Assembly: GCF_003438495.1 (NCBI RefSeq) | Contig: NZ_QSSH01000010.1 | Span: 1-64,000 of the forward strand | Length of the DNA stretch: 64,000 nucleotides | From: Collinsella sp. TF05-9AC | GTDB lineage: Bacteria > Actinomycetota > Coriobacteriia > Coriobacteriales > Coriobacteriaceae | Reading direction: 5' to 3' | Shown here: piece after piece, positions 56,834 to 64,000 of the stretch | Position numbering within the stretch: position 1 is the stretch's first letter | Layout of the letters: each line of letters begins with the position of its first letter | Made by a program: the position numbers and the translations under genes | Notes under the pieces: model-generated | The model's database searches: none | Seen by the model: the letters and a program-made list of their open reading frames with translations, nothing else | What the model was told of the DNA's origin: nothing

Positions 56834-57972
56834 TTCCCAGCCTCGAAATGCTCGTAAGCAGCCATGCCAGTCGCCGTGAACGTCTTCCCATCCCGGTACA
56901 CGCGCAGCGCCGAATCCAGAAGGGGCAGATACGCCATGGCGCCCGCGCCCTCGCCCAAGTGCATGCCTGCGTCGAGGGGTGCCTTTATGCCGAGCTCGCG
57001 AAGAAGCTCCTGGCTTGCGGGTTCACTTGATGCGTGGGTGCCCACGAGGTAGCCCAAGACATTGGGGCACAGGCGCGCCGCGCACAGGGCCGCCGTGCAG
57101 GATATGACCCCGTCGAGGAGCGCCGGCGCCTTCGAGGCCGCGGCCCCCAGGTAGAAGCCGCACATCGCCGCGATGTCGAAGCCGCCCACCTTCGAGAGCA
57201 CGTCAATCGGGTCGGCGGGATCGGGCGAGTTCGCGTCGATAGCACGCTCGACCACGTCACGCTTGCGCCCGAGCGAGGCGTCCGAGAGCCCCGCGCCGCG
57301 CCCGACGAGGCTCCGCGCGTCCGCCCGGATGAGCACTGCGGCCACCGCCGCCGAGGTGGTCGTGTTGCCGATGCCCATCTCGCCCGCGGCGAGAAGGCGC
57401 ACGCCGGCGCGGGCGAGCCCGTACGCGACGGCGATTCCGACCTCGATCGCGCGCACGGCCCCATCGCGAGACATAGCGGAGCCGTGCGCGATGTTGCCGC
57501 TCCCCCGTCGCAAGTTCGCGCGCACCATGCGCGCGTCTTCTATGCCCCGGGCCATACCCACGTCGACGGGCACGACCTCGGCACCCGCGAACGTCGCCAT
57601 GCGGCAGGCGCTCGTGGCCCCCTCGCACATGTTGCGCGCGACGGCTCGCGTCACGTCTTGCCCGCTTTGCGACACGCCTTCGGCAACGACCCCGTTGTCG
57701 GAGAAGAATACCGCGAGCGCACGGGGAAACTCGGCCACCTCGGCGCTCCCCTGAGCTGCGGCGATACACGCGACGGCGTCTTCAAAGTCGCCCAATCCCC
57801 CCAAGGGGTGCGCGATGGAGTCCCACGCGGCGTACGCGGCGGCGCGGGCGCACTCGTCTGCGGGCGCGATCCGGGAGAGCGCGGCTTCGAGCACGGAGCC
57901 CGGCGCCGACGAGAACGCGCGCTCGACTTCCTCGCGGATGCAGGCAAGCGCGGTTTCGGTTGCTTCAGCCAT
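56830..57972 (-). CDS. cobT: Nicotinate-nucleotide-dimethylbenzimidazole phosphoribosyltransferase
   Basis: Start at the ATG 57970-57972 with GAGGAGA upstream; 380 aa. IAHPLGGLGDFEDAVACIA, VFFSDNGVVAEGVSQSGQDV, VVPVDVGMARGIE, LLAAGEMGIGNTTTSAAVAA (EMGIGNTT) and CGFYLGAAASKAPALLDG are CobT hallmarks. It makes alpha-ribazole phosphate, or the equivalent for other lower bases. It overlaps the cbiA end by eight bases. Confidence 0.95.
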   Translation of the reverse strand: MAEATETALACIREEVERAFSSAPGSVLEAALSRIAPADECARAAAYAAWDSIAHPLGGLGDFEDAVACIAAAQGSAEVAEFPRALAVFFSDNGVVAEGVSQSGQDVTRAVARNMCEGATSACRMATFAGAEVVPVDVGMARGIEDARMVRANLRRGSGNIAHGSAMSRDGAVRAIEVGIAVAYGLARAGVRLLAAGEMGIGNTTTSAAVAAVLIRADARSLVGRGAGLSDASLGRKRDVVERAIDANSPDPADPIDVLSKVGGFDIAAMCGFYLGAAASKAPALLDGVISCTAALCAARLCPNVLGYLVGTHASSEPASQELLRELGIKAPLDAGMHLGEGAGAMAYLPLLDSALRVYRDGKTFTATGMAAYEHFEAGK

Positions 57973-59347
57973 GCCGTCTCCTCTCTGCGAACGACGCTGC
58001 GGCAGACGCGAACGCGCGCGCAACGTCGGGGTTCGCAGGATAGTACACATGCGGGAAGCCCGCAACCAGGGACGGGGTGGTCGTCATGCACGGCCAGCCC
58101 TTGTCGCGCCGGGGCTTCTGCGCCCAGAAGTCGCCGCCCGGGCAGGTGGACTGCCAGTAGTGGAACTCGTGCGCGCGGATGCGTGTGCCGCGCGGCCCGT
58201 AGAGCCCGTCGCGTTGGGAAGTGAGCTCCACGTACCCGAAATGGGACAGACTTCCCCCGTTCTCGCTTGCGCCCTCAAGGGCGCCCGCAACAGGCCAGCA
58301 CCGCCCCTCGCTATCGGCGATTTCGCGCTGTAGGTACAGAAACCCACCGCATTCGGCGACCGTCGGCATGCCGGATTCCACCGCGCGCCGCACCGCCTCG
58401 CGCATCGGCGCGTTCTCGGAGAGCTGCCGCGCATGGAGCTCCGGGTAGCCGCCCCCCAGATAGAGGGCGCTTGTCCCCCGGGGCAACTCGCTATCACACA
58501 GGGGGCTGAAAAAGGCCAGCTCGCAACCCAGATCCTCGAGCGCTCGCAGGTTCTCCTCGTAGTAGAACGAGAACGCCTCGTCACGCGCGACGGCGACGAT
58601 GGGCCGCGCCCCCGCGATCGGCTCCAACCGGTAAGGTTCCTCGCGGATATCGGGTGCCGTCGCCGCTATTTCGAGCAAGCGGTCGACGTCGACGCTCTTT
58701 TCCACCAGCTCGGCCATCTTGTCGATGCGCGCGGAGAGCTGCTCGACCTCGTCGGCGGTCACAAGCCCCAGATGCCGGCTTTCGAGCGAGAACGCATCGT
58801 CGGCGGGGATATTCCCCAAAACCGCGACGCCCGTGTGCTTCTCGATCGCAGGCGCCGCGTAGGCGCAGGCAGCGGTGCTCGTCTTGTTCAGCACGACGCC
58901 GCGCACGTTCGCACAAGGCAGGAACTCGGCGATGCCGCGGATTACGGCGGCGAGCGATAAAGACGCTCCGCGCCCGTTCACCACTAAAACGACCGGCGTT
59001 TCCGTGTCGCGCGCAACCTGGTAGCTGCTCGCGTCAGCCACGCCGGGCGCCATGCCGTCGTAGAAGCCCATGACCCCCTCGAGCACCGCGACATCCGCGC
59101 CCGCGGCGCCGCGTGCGAGCAGGGCGCGCAGCGTCGGGGCGTCGGTGAAGAAGCCGTCTAAGTTGCCCGAGCACGCACCCACGACGCGGCGATGAAAGAG
59201 CGGGTCAATGTAGTCGGGGCCGCATTTGAAGGCCGCGCATGCGAGGCCGCGGCGCGCAAGCGCGCGCAGGAGCGCGCACGTAACGACCGTCTTGCCGCTC
59301 CCGCTCGAGGGCGCAGCGACCATGAAACGCGGGATGGTCGAGCTCAC
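57965..59347 (-). CDS. cbiA: Cobyrinate a,c-diamide synthase
   Basis: The GTG at 59345-59347 overlaps the cbiET stop; 460 aa. FMVAAPSSGSGKTVVTCALL (P-loop), FKCGPDYIDPLFH, LEGVMGFYDGMAP, then a GATase domain with LYLGGGYPELHARQLSENAP and VAECGGFLYLQREI (nucleophile Cys) and AHEFHYW near the C-terminus. It amidates the a- and c-acetates of cob(II)yrinate with glutamine. Confidence 0.95.
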   Translation of the reverse strand: MSSTIPRFMVAAPSSGSGKTVVTCALLRALARRGLACAAFKCGPDYIDPLFHRRVVGACSGNLDGFFTDAPTLRALLARGAAGADVAVLEGVMGFYDGMAPGVADASSYQVARDTETPVVLVVNGRGASLSLAAVIRGIAEFLPCANVRGVVLNKTSTAACAYAAPAIEKHTGVAVLGNIPADDAFSLESRHLGLVTADEVEQLSARIDKMAELVEKSVDVDRLLEIAATAPDIREEPYRLEPIAGARPIVAVARDEAFSFYYEENLRALEDLGCELAFFSPLCDSELPRGTSALYLGGGYPELHARQLSENAPMREAVRRAVESGMPTVAECGGFLYLQREIADSEGRCWPVAGALEGASENGGSLSHFGYVELTSQRDGLYGPRGTRIRAHEFHYWQSTCPGGDFWAQKPRRDKGWPCMTTTPSLVAGFPHVYYPANPDVARAFASAAASFAERRRHG

Positions 59348-60693
59348 CGGGCGCCGCCTTCCCCACCCGCACCACGCGCGCTGACGAGGAACACGGGGTT
59401 TTGCGCCTTCATAAGATGGTGCGAGCCTACAGCCTCGGCGCGGGCGGCCGACACCTGGCACGCCTCGAACCCCTTAAAGCGCGAACCCGAGAGAAGCGCG
59501 CACGCCTCGGTGAGCGTCTCAACGGTGACGCATGGCACGCACAGGCGAACCTGCGAGTTCTTCTCGAGCGCCGCCTCCACGATAGAGGGAAGCTCGCCCG
59601 CGCTCCCGCCGACGAACACGGCGTCGGGGACGGGCAGTTTCGCGAGCGCTTCGGGGGCGACACCGGGGACCGCATGTACGTTGCCGCACCCGAATGCATC
59701 CGCGTTCTCTCGGATGAGCCGCACGCCGGCCGCGTTGCGCTCGACCGCCCATACCGACCCCGCTCGCGCGACGAGCGCCGCCTCAATCGACACGCTCCCC
59801 GTGCCGGCTCCGACGTCCCACACGGTGTCGGTAGCGGTAAGGCGCAGCTTCGCGAGCGCGACGGCGCGCACCTCCTGCTTGGTCATGGGAACGTCGCCGC
59901 GGATGAAGAGCTCGTCGGGAATGCCCGAGGAAGCGTACGGCCAGCGAGAGCTCGCGGCGCGGGATGCGCCCGCAGAGTCCGCCGCGGAAGAAGCCGCCGC
60001 GCGCGCAGACGCGCCGGCCGGCGCCTCGGAGGCTGCGCTAGAGCCCGCAGACGACCCGGCGCCACCTGCGAAATCGATAAGCATCACGTTCAAGTCGTCG
60101 AAAGTCTGACCTGCGATTTCACTTGCGGTCGCACAGGTGATGCGCTCGTCGGGGTACGACAGGCGCTCGGCCACCGTCACGCGCGCGTCCCCGAAGCCCG
60201 CATGGCCAAGCTCGCCCGAAAGCCGCGAGGGATCTTCCCCGCCCGACGTGGCGAGGAAGAGCTCACCTGCGCGCTCGGCCTCGGCCACGATGTCGCACGC
60301 CACGCCGTGAGCGCTCGCGAAGCGCCAATCCTGCCATGGACGCGCGAGGCGCGCGGCGAGATACGACGCTGAGCTTATGCCGGGAATGACGCGCACGTCC
60401 ACCCGCGCGTCGCCGGAGAGCGCCTCCACCAGGCCGCGCGCGCCGCTGAACAGCCCCACATCGCCCGTCATCACGACCACGGCGCGCTGCCACGACGCCG
60501 CATCGGTGAGCGCGGCGACGATGTCCGCCGTCTTCACGAGCTCGCATCTCACAGCGTCGGGCGGCACGTCGATGCCGGCAAGCGCGCGATGAGCACCGAT
60601 GACCACGTCGGCGATGTCGATCGCGTCGAGCGCCGCGCGCGAGAGCAAGTCGGGGTTTCCGGGCCCCGCCCCGATGATCGTTACCTTTCGCAT
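59344..60693 (-). CDS. cbiET: Cobalt-precorrin-7 C5 / precorrin-6B C15 methyltransferase fusion (decarboxylating)
   Basis: 449 aa. The N-terminal CbiE half: TIIGAGPGNPDLLSRAALDA, AVVVMTGDVGLFSGARGLVE, VIPGISSASYLAARL, FASAHG. The C-terminal CbiT half: IRGDVPMTKQEVRAVALAKL, VWDVGAGTGSVSIEAAL (SAM motif I), VFVGGSAGELPSIVEAAL. The halves are joined by about 40 residues that are nearly all Ala, Ser and Gly, an unusually long flexible linker. The fused form (CobL in aerobes, CbiET in others) methylates C5 and C15 and decarboxylates C12. Confidence 0.93.
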   Translation of the reverse strand: MRKVTIIGAGPGNPDLLSRAALDAIDIADVVIGAHRALAGIDVPPDAVRCELVKTADIVAALTDAASWQRAVVVMTGDVGLFSGARGLVEALSGDARVDVRVIPGISSASYLAARLARPWQDWRFASAHGVACDIVAEAERAGELFLATSGGEDPSRLSGELGHAGFGDARVTVAERLSYPDERITCATASEIAGQTFDDLNVMLIDFAGGAGSSAGSSAASEAPAGASARAAASSAADSAGASRAASSRWPYASSGIPDELFIRGDVPMTKQEVRAVALAKLRLTATDTVWDVGAGTGSVSIEAALVARAGSVWAVERNAAGVRLIRENADAFGCGNVHAVPGVAPEALAKLPVPDAVFVGGSAGELPSIVEAALEKNSQVRLCVPCVTVETLTEACALLSGSRFKGFEACQVSAARAEAVGSHHLMKAQNPVFLVSARGAGGEGGAR

Positions 60694-61424
60694 GGAATCT
60701 CCCGATACCCGCGCGGCGTGACCATACGGCCGCCTACGAGCTTCGTGTCCGCGTTGCCGACGAACACGGTGGTGAACATGTCGGCGTCGATCTCCCCCAG
60801 CTCAGAGAGCCTGCACATGCCCGACTGCTGCCCCTCGCGCCCGATGTTGCGTACCCAGCCGCAGAGCGTGTCGGGGGCCTTCCATTCGAGCATAATCTTC
60901 GCCGCGCGCAAGAGCCTGTCGGCGCGCTTTCTGCTGCGCGGGTTGTACAAACAGATGCAGAAGTCGGCGCTCGCCACGGCGGCGAGCCTGCGCTCGATGA
61001 CCTCCCATGGCGTGAGCAGGTCGGAGAGCGACACGACCGCGAAGTCGTGGGCAAGCGGGGCGCCGAGCACCGCCGACCCGCTCTGAGCCGCGGTGGCCCC
61101 GGCGATAACTTCCACGTCTACATCGGGGTAGTCCTCCGCAAGCTCCAGCACGGGGCTCGCCATGCCGTACACGCCCGCGTCACCGCTGCACACGAGCGCC
61201 ACGGCTTCTCCGCTCTGCGCGCGCGAAAGCGCCAGGCGGCACCGTTCGACCTCGTGCATCATCGGCGTCGCGAGATGCGCCGCGTCGGGCACGGCGGTGA
61301 GCGCGAGCTCCACGTATTTCGTGTACCCCACAACGATGTCGGCCGCCTCGAGCGCGCGCCGGGCCGCAATCGTCATGCCGTCGGGGCCGCCCGGGCCGAT
61401 CCCCACCACGAAGAGCTTTCCCAT
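60681..61424 (-). CDS. cbiH: Cobalt-precorrin-3 (precorrin-3B) C17-methyltransferase
   Basis: Start at the second Met, 61424, in an ATGA overlap with cbiG; 247 aa. KLFVVGIGPGGPDGMTIAAR, VVGYTKYVELALT, VALVCSGDAGVYGMASPVLE, VIAGATAAQSGSAVLGAPLA, DFAVVSLSDLLTPWEVIERR and CLYNPRSRKRADRL define CbiH/CobJ tetrapyrrole methylases. It methylates C17 with ring contraction. Confidence 0.95.
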   Translation of the reverse strand: MGKLFVVGIGPGGPDGMTIAARRALEAADIVVGYTKYVELALTAVPDAAHLATPMMHEVERCRLALSRAQSGEAVALVCSGDAGVYGMASPVLELAEDYPDVDVEVIAGATAAQSGSAVLGAPLAHDFAVVSLSDLLTPWEVIERRLAAVASADFCICLYNPRSRKRADRLLRAAKIMLEWKAPDTLCGWVRNIGREGQQSGMCRLSELGEIDADMFTTVFVGNADTKLVGGRMVTPRGYREIPCER

Positions 61425-62557
61425 CACCGCTCCTTAAACGAAAGTTCGATAGTTACCTTGGAAAACGCGACGGTTACGCCGCCATGAGCGAGCTTCGGGA
61501 AGATAAGTTTGCCCCCGTCCGCGAGCGCCGCGCGCTCGCACACGTTGTCAACCCCCACCGTCGCGCGCACGAAATCAGATGGCGAAACGCTGCCTTCGAC
61601 TTGCGACAACTCATCTGCGGAATACGTCGCAAGCGGAATATTGCGCGCGCGGCAGAAGGCGAGCAGACCCTCCTCGTGCGCCTTCACGTCAATCGTCGCC
61701 GCCTTGCGCACGGCCGAAGGCGAGATACCCGCCTGCCCGCACGCGAGAAGAAACGCCTCCTCGATCGCTTCGGCGCACGCACCGCGACGGCACCCTATGC
61801 CCGCAACGATGCAGGGCACGACAAGGCGAAGCGGCTCGGGCGCAGGCGCCTGCGCCCGCACGCCCGCCGGCTTCCCCGTCTCACCGGCGGGCACGACCTT
61901 GCCCGTTGTCTCCGCCACGCGAACGGACGCACCTTCATTCGCGCCAGCAAACGGCGACACGACGATATCGGCCCGAGCGCGGTCGGACGCAATGTCAACT
62001 CCCTCAGGCGGTTGTCCCGAAATCGGCATGTCGGAATAGAGCGCCACGCGCCCGCCAGAAAGCAGCCGCGCCGACACTCGCTTGATGGCCTCGGGATTCG
62101 AAACGGGGAGCCCCGCACAGCGCGCCCACGTATCCACCGCCCACACGCCGCGGACGTCGGTCGCCGTGGTGATGACGGGGATGGCCCCTGCCGCGCGTGC
62201 CACAGTTTGCGCAAGCTCGTTCGCACCGCCCAAATGCCCCGACAAAAGCGGGACGGCAAAGCGCCCCGCCTCGTCGATCGCCACAACCGCGGGATCGTTT
62301 GCCTTCGAGGCGACATGCGGCGCGATCGCCCGCACGGCGATGCCCGCCGCGCCCACGAACAGAAGCGCGTCCGACGCTTCCCACGCGAGCGCCGTCCATG
62401 CGCGCAGGTCGACCTTCCCCTCGCCGAACCCGCGCGAAACGGAAACGTCCCAGCCAGGGTCATCTTCACCTGTCTGCGCGCAATCGGAAAGCGCGCGTGC
62501 GGTGCGCTCCGCCAACGCATACCCCCTCTCAGTGAACGCTATGCAGGAAACCCTCAT
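61424..62557 (-). CDS. cbiG: Cobalt-precorrin-5A hydrolase
   Basis: 377 aa. ALLFVGAAGIAVRAIAPHVA and VVAIDEAGRFAVPLLSGHLG, GANELAQTVARAAGAIPVIT, TTATDVRGVWAVD in the N-terminal domain. The C-terminal domain begins about residue 250 with CIVAGIGCRRGACAEAIEEA and ends with VCERAALADGGKLIFPKLAH. CbiG opens the lactone and expels the C20 fragment as acetaldehyde, a step specific to the anaerobic pathway; its presence marks this as the early-cobalt route. It begins directly after the cbiL remnant. Confidence 0.95.
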   Translation of the reverse strand: MRVSCIAFTERGYALAERTARALSDCAQTGEDDPGWDVSVSRGFGEGKVDLRAWTALAWEASDALLFVGAAGIAVRAIAPHVASKANDPAVVAIDEAGRFAVPLLSGHLGGANELAQTVARAAGAIPVITTATDVRGVWAVDTWARCAGLPVSNPEAIKRVSARLLSGGRVALYSDMPISGQPPEGVDIASDRARADIVVSPFAGANEGASVRVAETTGKVVPAGETGKPAGVRAQAPAPEPLRLVVPCIVAGIGCRRGACAEAIEEAFLLACGQAGISPSAVRKAATIDVKAHEEGLLAFCRARNIPLATYSADELSQVEGSVSPSDFVRATVGVDNVCERAALADGGKLIFPKLAHGGVTVAFSKVTIELSFKER

Positions 62558-62791
62558 CTAGCGCACCACCATCGTCGAGAAGTAGCTGCCCCGATCGGGC
62601 ACATCGTCGAGCGAGCGGTACACGCGCTCGCCCGGAAGCCCACAGTCCTCTACGAGCTCGGCACCGTCGAAGGCGCCCTCCTCGCGAAGGATGCGCTTCA
62701 TGTCCGCAAGCGAGCGGCGCGCCTTCATGACCACCTTCGTCCCCGGCCAGCCGATTGCGCGGCCTACCCCGTACAGCACGCCTTTACTCAT
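62558..62791 (-). pseudogene. cbiL: Internally deleted cobalt-precorrin-2 C20-methyltransferase
   Basis: From the ATG at 62789-62791 the frame has MSKGVLYGVG, the exact start of CbiL/CobI, then passes straight to IGWPGTKVVMKARRSLADMK, LVEDCGLPGERVYRSLDDVP and SYFSTMVVR, the normal C-terminal ~65 residues. Only 77 aa remain of about 230: roughly 150 codons, including the SAM-binding and catalytic core (GVGPGDP...), are gone, with the frame kept. The ends overlap cbiD and touch cbiG as in an intact operon. It should have no enzyme activity. Confidence 0.8.
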
Positions 62792-63968
62792 AGGTCGCCC
62801 CCAATTCCCCGATGACTGCATCGGCGCCCGACGTGCGGAAAAGCTCGCGGCGCTCGGCGTCGAACACGACCGCGGCGATGTCGCATGCGCCCGCCGCGCG
62901 ACGGCGCAACCTGTCCTCGATTGCCGCAGCGAGCGAAGCGCGCGCAGCGTCCCCCACGCCGGCGGCCTCGATTACCTCGAGCGCCGCCGCGGTCGTGACC
63001 GACGACATGATCTCGCGCACGGTCTTCGCGCCCGCGCCGGCCAAGGCCGCGTGGGAGGCCAGAATCTCCGCGCGGCAGTCGGCGGTACGCGAATGGGTGT
63101 CCATGATGCCGCCAGCGACCTTCACCAGCTTGCCGATGTGTCCCACAAGAAGGACATTGGTGAATCCCTCGCGAACGCAGCAATCAATCGCATCGCCCAC
63201 AAAGTTGGAGATGAAGACCACCGGCGCACCGTTTAGGTGGAAATGCCTCGAGATGAACTGCCCGCCGTAGTTGCCGGGCGTGAGCACGACTCCGCGCCGC
63301 CCCATAGCCGCATGCTGCCGAATCTCGAGCTCGATGCTGTCACGCAAGGCAGCGAGACTGCGCGGCTCGACGATGCCCGTCGTTCCCAGGATGGAGATGC
63401 CGTCCTCTATCCCCAGGTGCGGGTTGAAGGTCTTTTCGGCAAGGGCCACACCCTCGGGTACCGAAATCGTCACAGCAATGTTTCCAGAAAAGCCGTGCGC
63501 GGCGCACACCTCACGCACCGCCGAAGTAATCATCGCGCGCGGCGTCGCGTTGATGGCGGCCGCCCCCACCGGCTGCTCGAGCCCGGGCAACGTCACGCGC
63601 CCCACGCCCACGCCGCCATCGACGGAAACTTCCGATTCGTGCGCGGGCACGTCCTTGCTGCCCGCGGTACCCGTGCCCGACCCCGCATGTTCCACGCGCG
63701 CGTACACGAGCACGCCGTCGGTCACATCGGCGTCGTCGCCTGCATCCTTTCGCACGGCGCACTGGGCGCACCCCTCGCCGATGCATGCGTCGACCACGTC
63801 CGTCTCGACGGGCAGCCCGCCGGGGGTGACGATCGACACGCGGCCGACGGGCTTTCGTGACAAGAGCATCTCGCAGGCCGCCTTCGCCGCGAGCGCGGCG
63901 CAGCTCCCCGTGGTATAGCCGCAGCGCAGGCGGGTCGTCCCGGTATATATGTAGTGCTCGAAGGCCAC
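62784..63968 (-). CDS. cbiD: Cobalt-precorrin-5B C1-methyltransferase
   Basis: 394 aa, starting with GTG. LRCGYTTGSCAALAAKAACE (GxTTGxCAxAA), VTLPGLEQPVGAAAINATPR (GLxxPxGxxAINxxPR), NPHLGIEDGISILGTTGIVE (NxxLGIxGGISILGTTGIVxP), VLTPGNYGGQF, and VGHIGKLVKVAGGIMDTHSR (GHxGKxxKxAxGxxxTHS) are all CbiD motifs. An insertion near residues 85-115 is rich in Gly, Asp and Ser. It methylates C1. CbiD is specific to the anaerobic pathway. Confidence 0.95.
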   Translation of the reverse strand: MAFEHYIYTGTTRLRCGYTTGSCAALAAKAACEMLLSRKPVGRVSIVTPGGLPVETDVVDACIGEGCAQCAVRKDAGDDADVTDGVLVYARVEHAGSGTGTAGSKDVPAHESEVSVDGGVGVGRVTLPGLEQPVGAAAINATPRAMITSAVREVCAAHGFSGNIAVTISVPEGVALAEKTFNPHLGIEDGISILGTTGIVEPRSLAALRDSIELEIRQHAAMGRRGVVLTPGNYGGQFISRHFHLNGAPVVFISNFVGDAIDCCVREGFTNVLLVGHIGKLVKVAGGIMDTHSRTADCRAEILASHAALAGAGAKTVREIMSSVTTAAALEVIEAAGVGDAARASLAAAIEDRLRRRAAGACDIAAVVFDAERRELFRTSGADAVIGELGATYE

Positions 63969-63969
63969 G

Positions 63970-64000
63970 CTAGCTGCTCGCCTTCCGATACCCCGTGGCA
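63970..64000 (-). CDS. C-terminal codons of an upstream gene (partial)
   Basis: On the minus strand a frame ending in TAG at 63970-63972 reads ATGYRKASS before the cbiD GTG. It is too short to identify; with the tight spacing of the operon it is probably the end of another cobalamin gene outside the window. Confidence 0.3.
   Translation of the reverse strand, partial: ATGYRKASS

Noticed and set aside
48786-64000. Cobalamin riboswitch for the cob operon
   Set aside because: No B12-box-like sequence seen in the few non-coding bases; the operon's 5' end is outside the window.

Overview
The window looks like part of a gut Coriobacteriia chromosome, most probably Collinsella or a close relative. 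This is inferred from the overall high G+C, the glgC/glgD pair inside a full glycogen operon, Actinobacteria-like gene content and a complete-looking anaerobic (cbi-type) cobalamin cluster. No rRNA or other decisive taxonomic marker is present, so genus is an inference.

Layout. (1) 1-4.5 kb is a decayed, mosaic left flank: the 5' end of a probable IS21-type transposase running off the left edge, an IS256-type transposase tail, amputated C-termini of dTDP-4-dehydrorhamnose reductase and UDP-glucose dehydrogenase, and two A+T-rich unknown genes. (2) 4.56-16.3 kb is one minus-strand exopolysaccharide operon. It is read from a LoaP/NusG-type antiterminator through a phosphoglycosyl transferase, a WecG/TagA enzyme, WecB, an acetyltransferase, a GT2, Wzy and Wzx, then into an unusual tail-end module: LicD, a class V aminotransferase, a cytidylyltransferase-oxidoreductase fusion and an ATP-grasp ligase, closed by a strong terminator. 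Two 9-base homopolymers (one leaving wzx out of frame) and an in-frame TGA in licD suggest phase variation or recent inactivation. (3) 17.1-18.7 kb holds a tRNA-Ala with its promoter, thiamine pyrophosphokinase and a HAD phosphatase. (4) 18.7-32.0 kb is the plus-strand glycogen system glgB-glgP-glgC-glgD-glgA plus a GH13-GH77 fusion. GlgB and GlgA carry long Lys/Ala/Thr tails resembling histone H1, and GGTAAAAC-type inverted repeats occur upstream of both transcription units.

(5) 32.1-43.3 kb is housekeeping: an FmdB-type zinc ribbon protein, rsmB-fmt-def-priA, gltX, metK and sdaA. Several large palindromic intergenic elements lie among them, including two copies of a 120-137 bp hairpin whose inner stem differs only by compensatory base changes. 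(6) 43.4-48.7 kb encodes an L,D-transpeptidase and a MacAB-like efflux system. (7) 48.8-64 kb is a visibly G+C-richer, tightly overlapping minus-strand cobalamin operon (cbiD, truncated cbiL, cbiG, cbiH, cbiET, cbiA, cobT, cobU, cobS, a CobU-like/CobC fusion, cbiB, cobD, cbiP, cobO, cbiC, cbiJ). Its distal end abuts a fossil IS21 transposase and a palindromic repeat. cbiL survives only as its first and last codons.

Working together: the EPS operon should build a ManNAc-containing, phospho-decorated surface polymer under processive antitermination. The glg genes make and degrade glycogen from glucose-1-phosphate, with the GH13-GH77 protein recycling the maltodextrins. The cob genes cover most steps from cobalt-precorrin-3 to adenosylcobalamin, but cbiL is broken here, and cbiF and a cobalt chelatase are not in the window.
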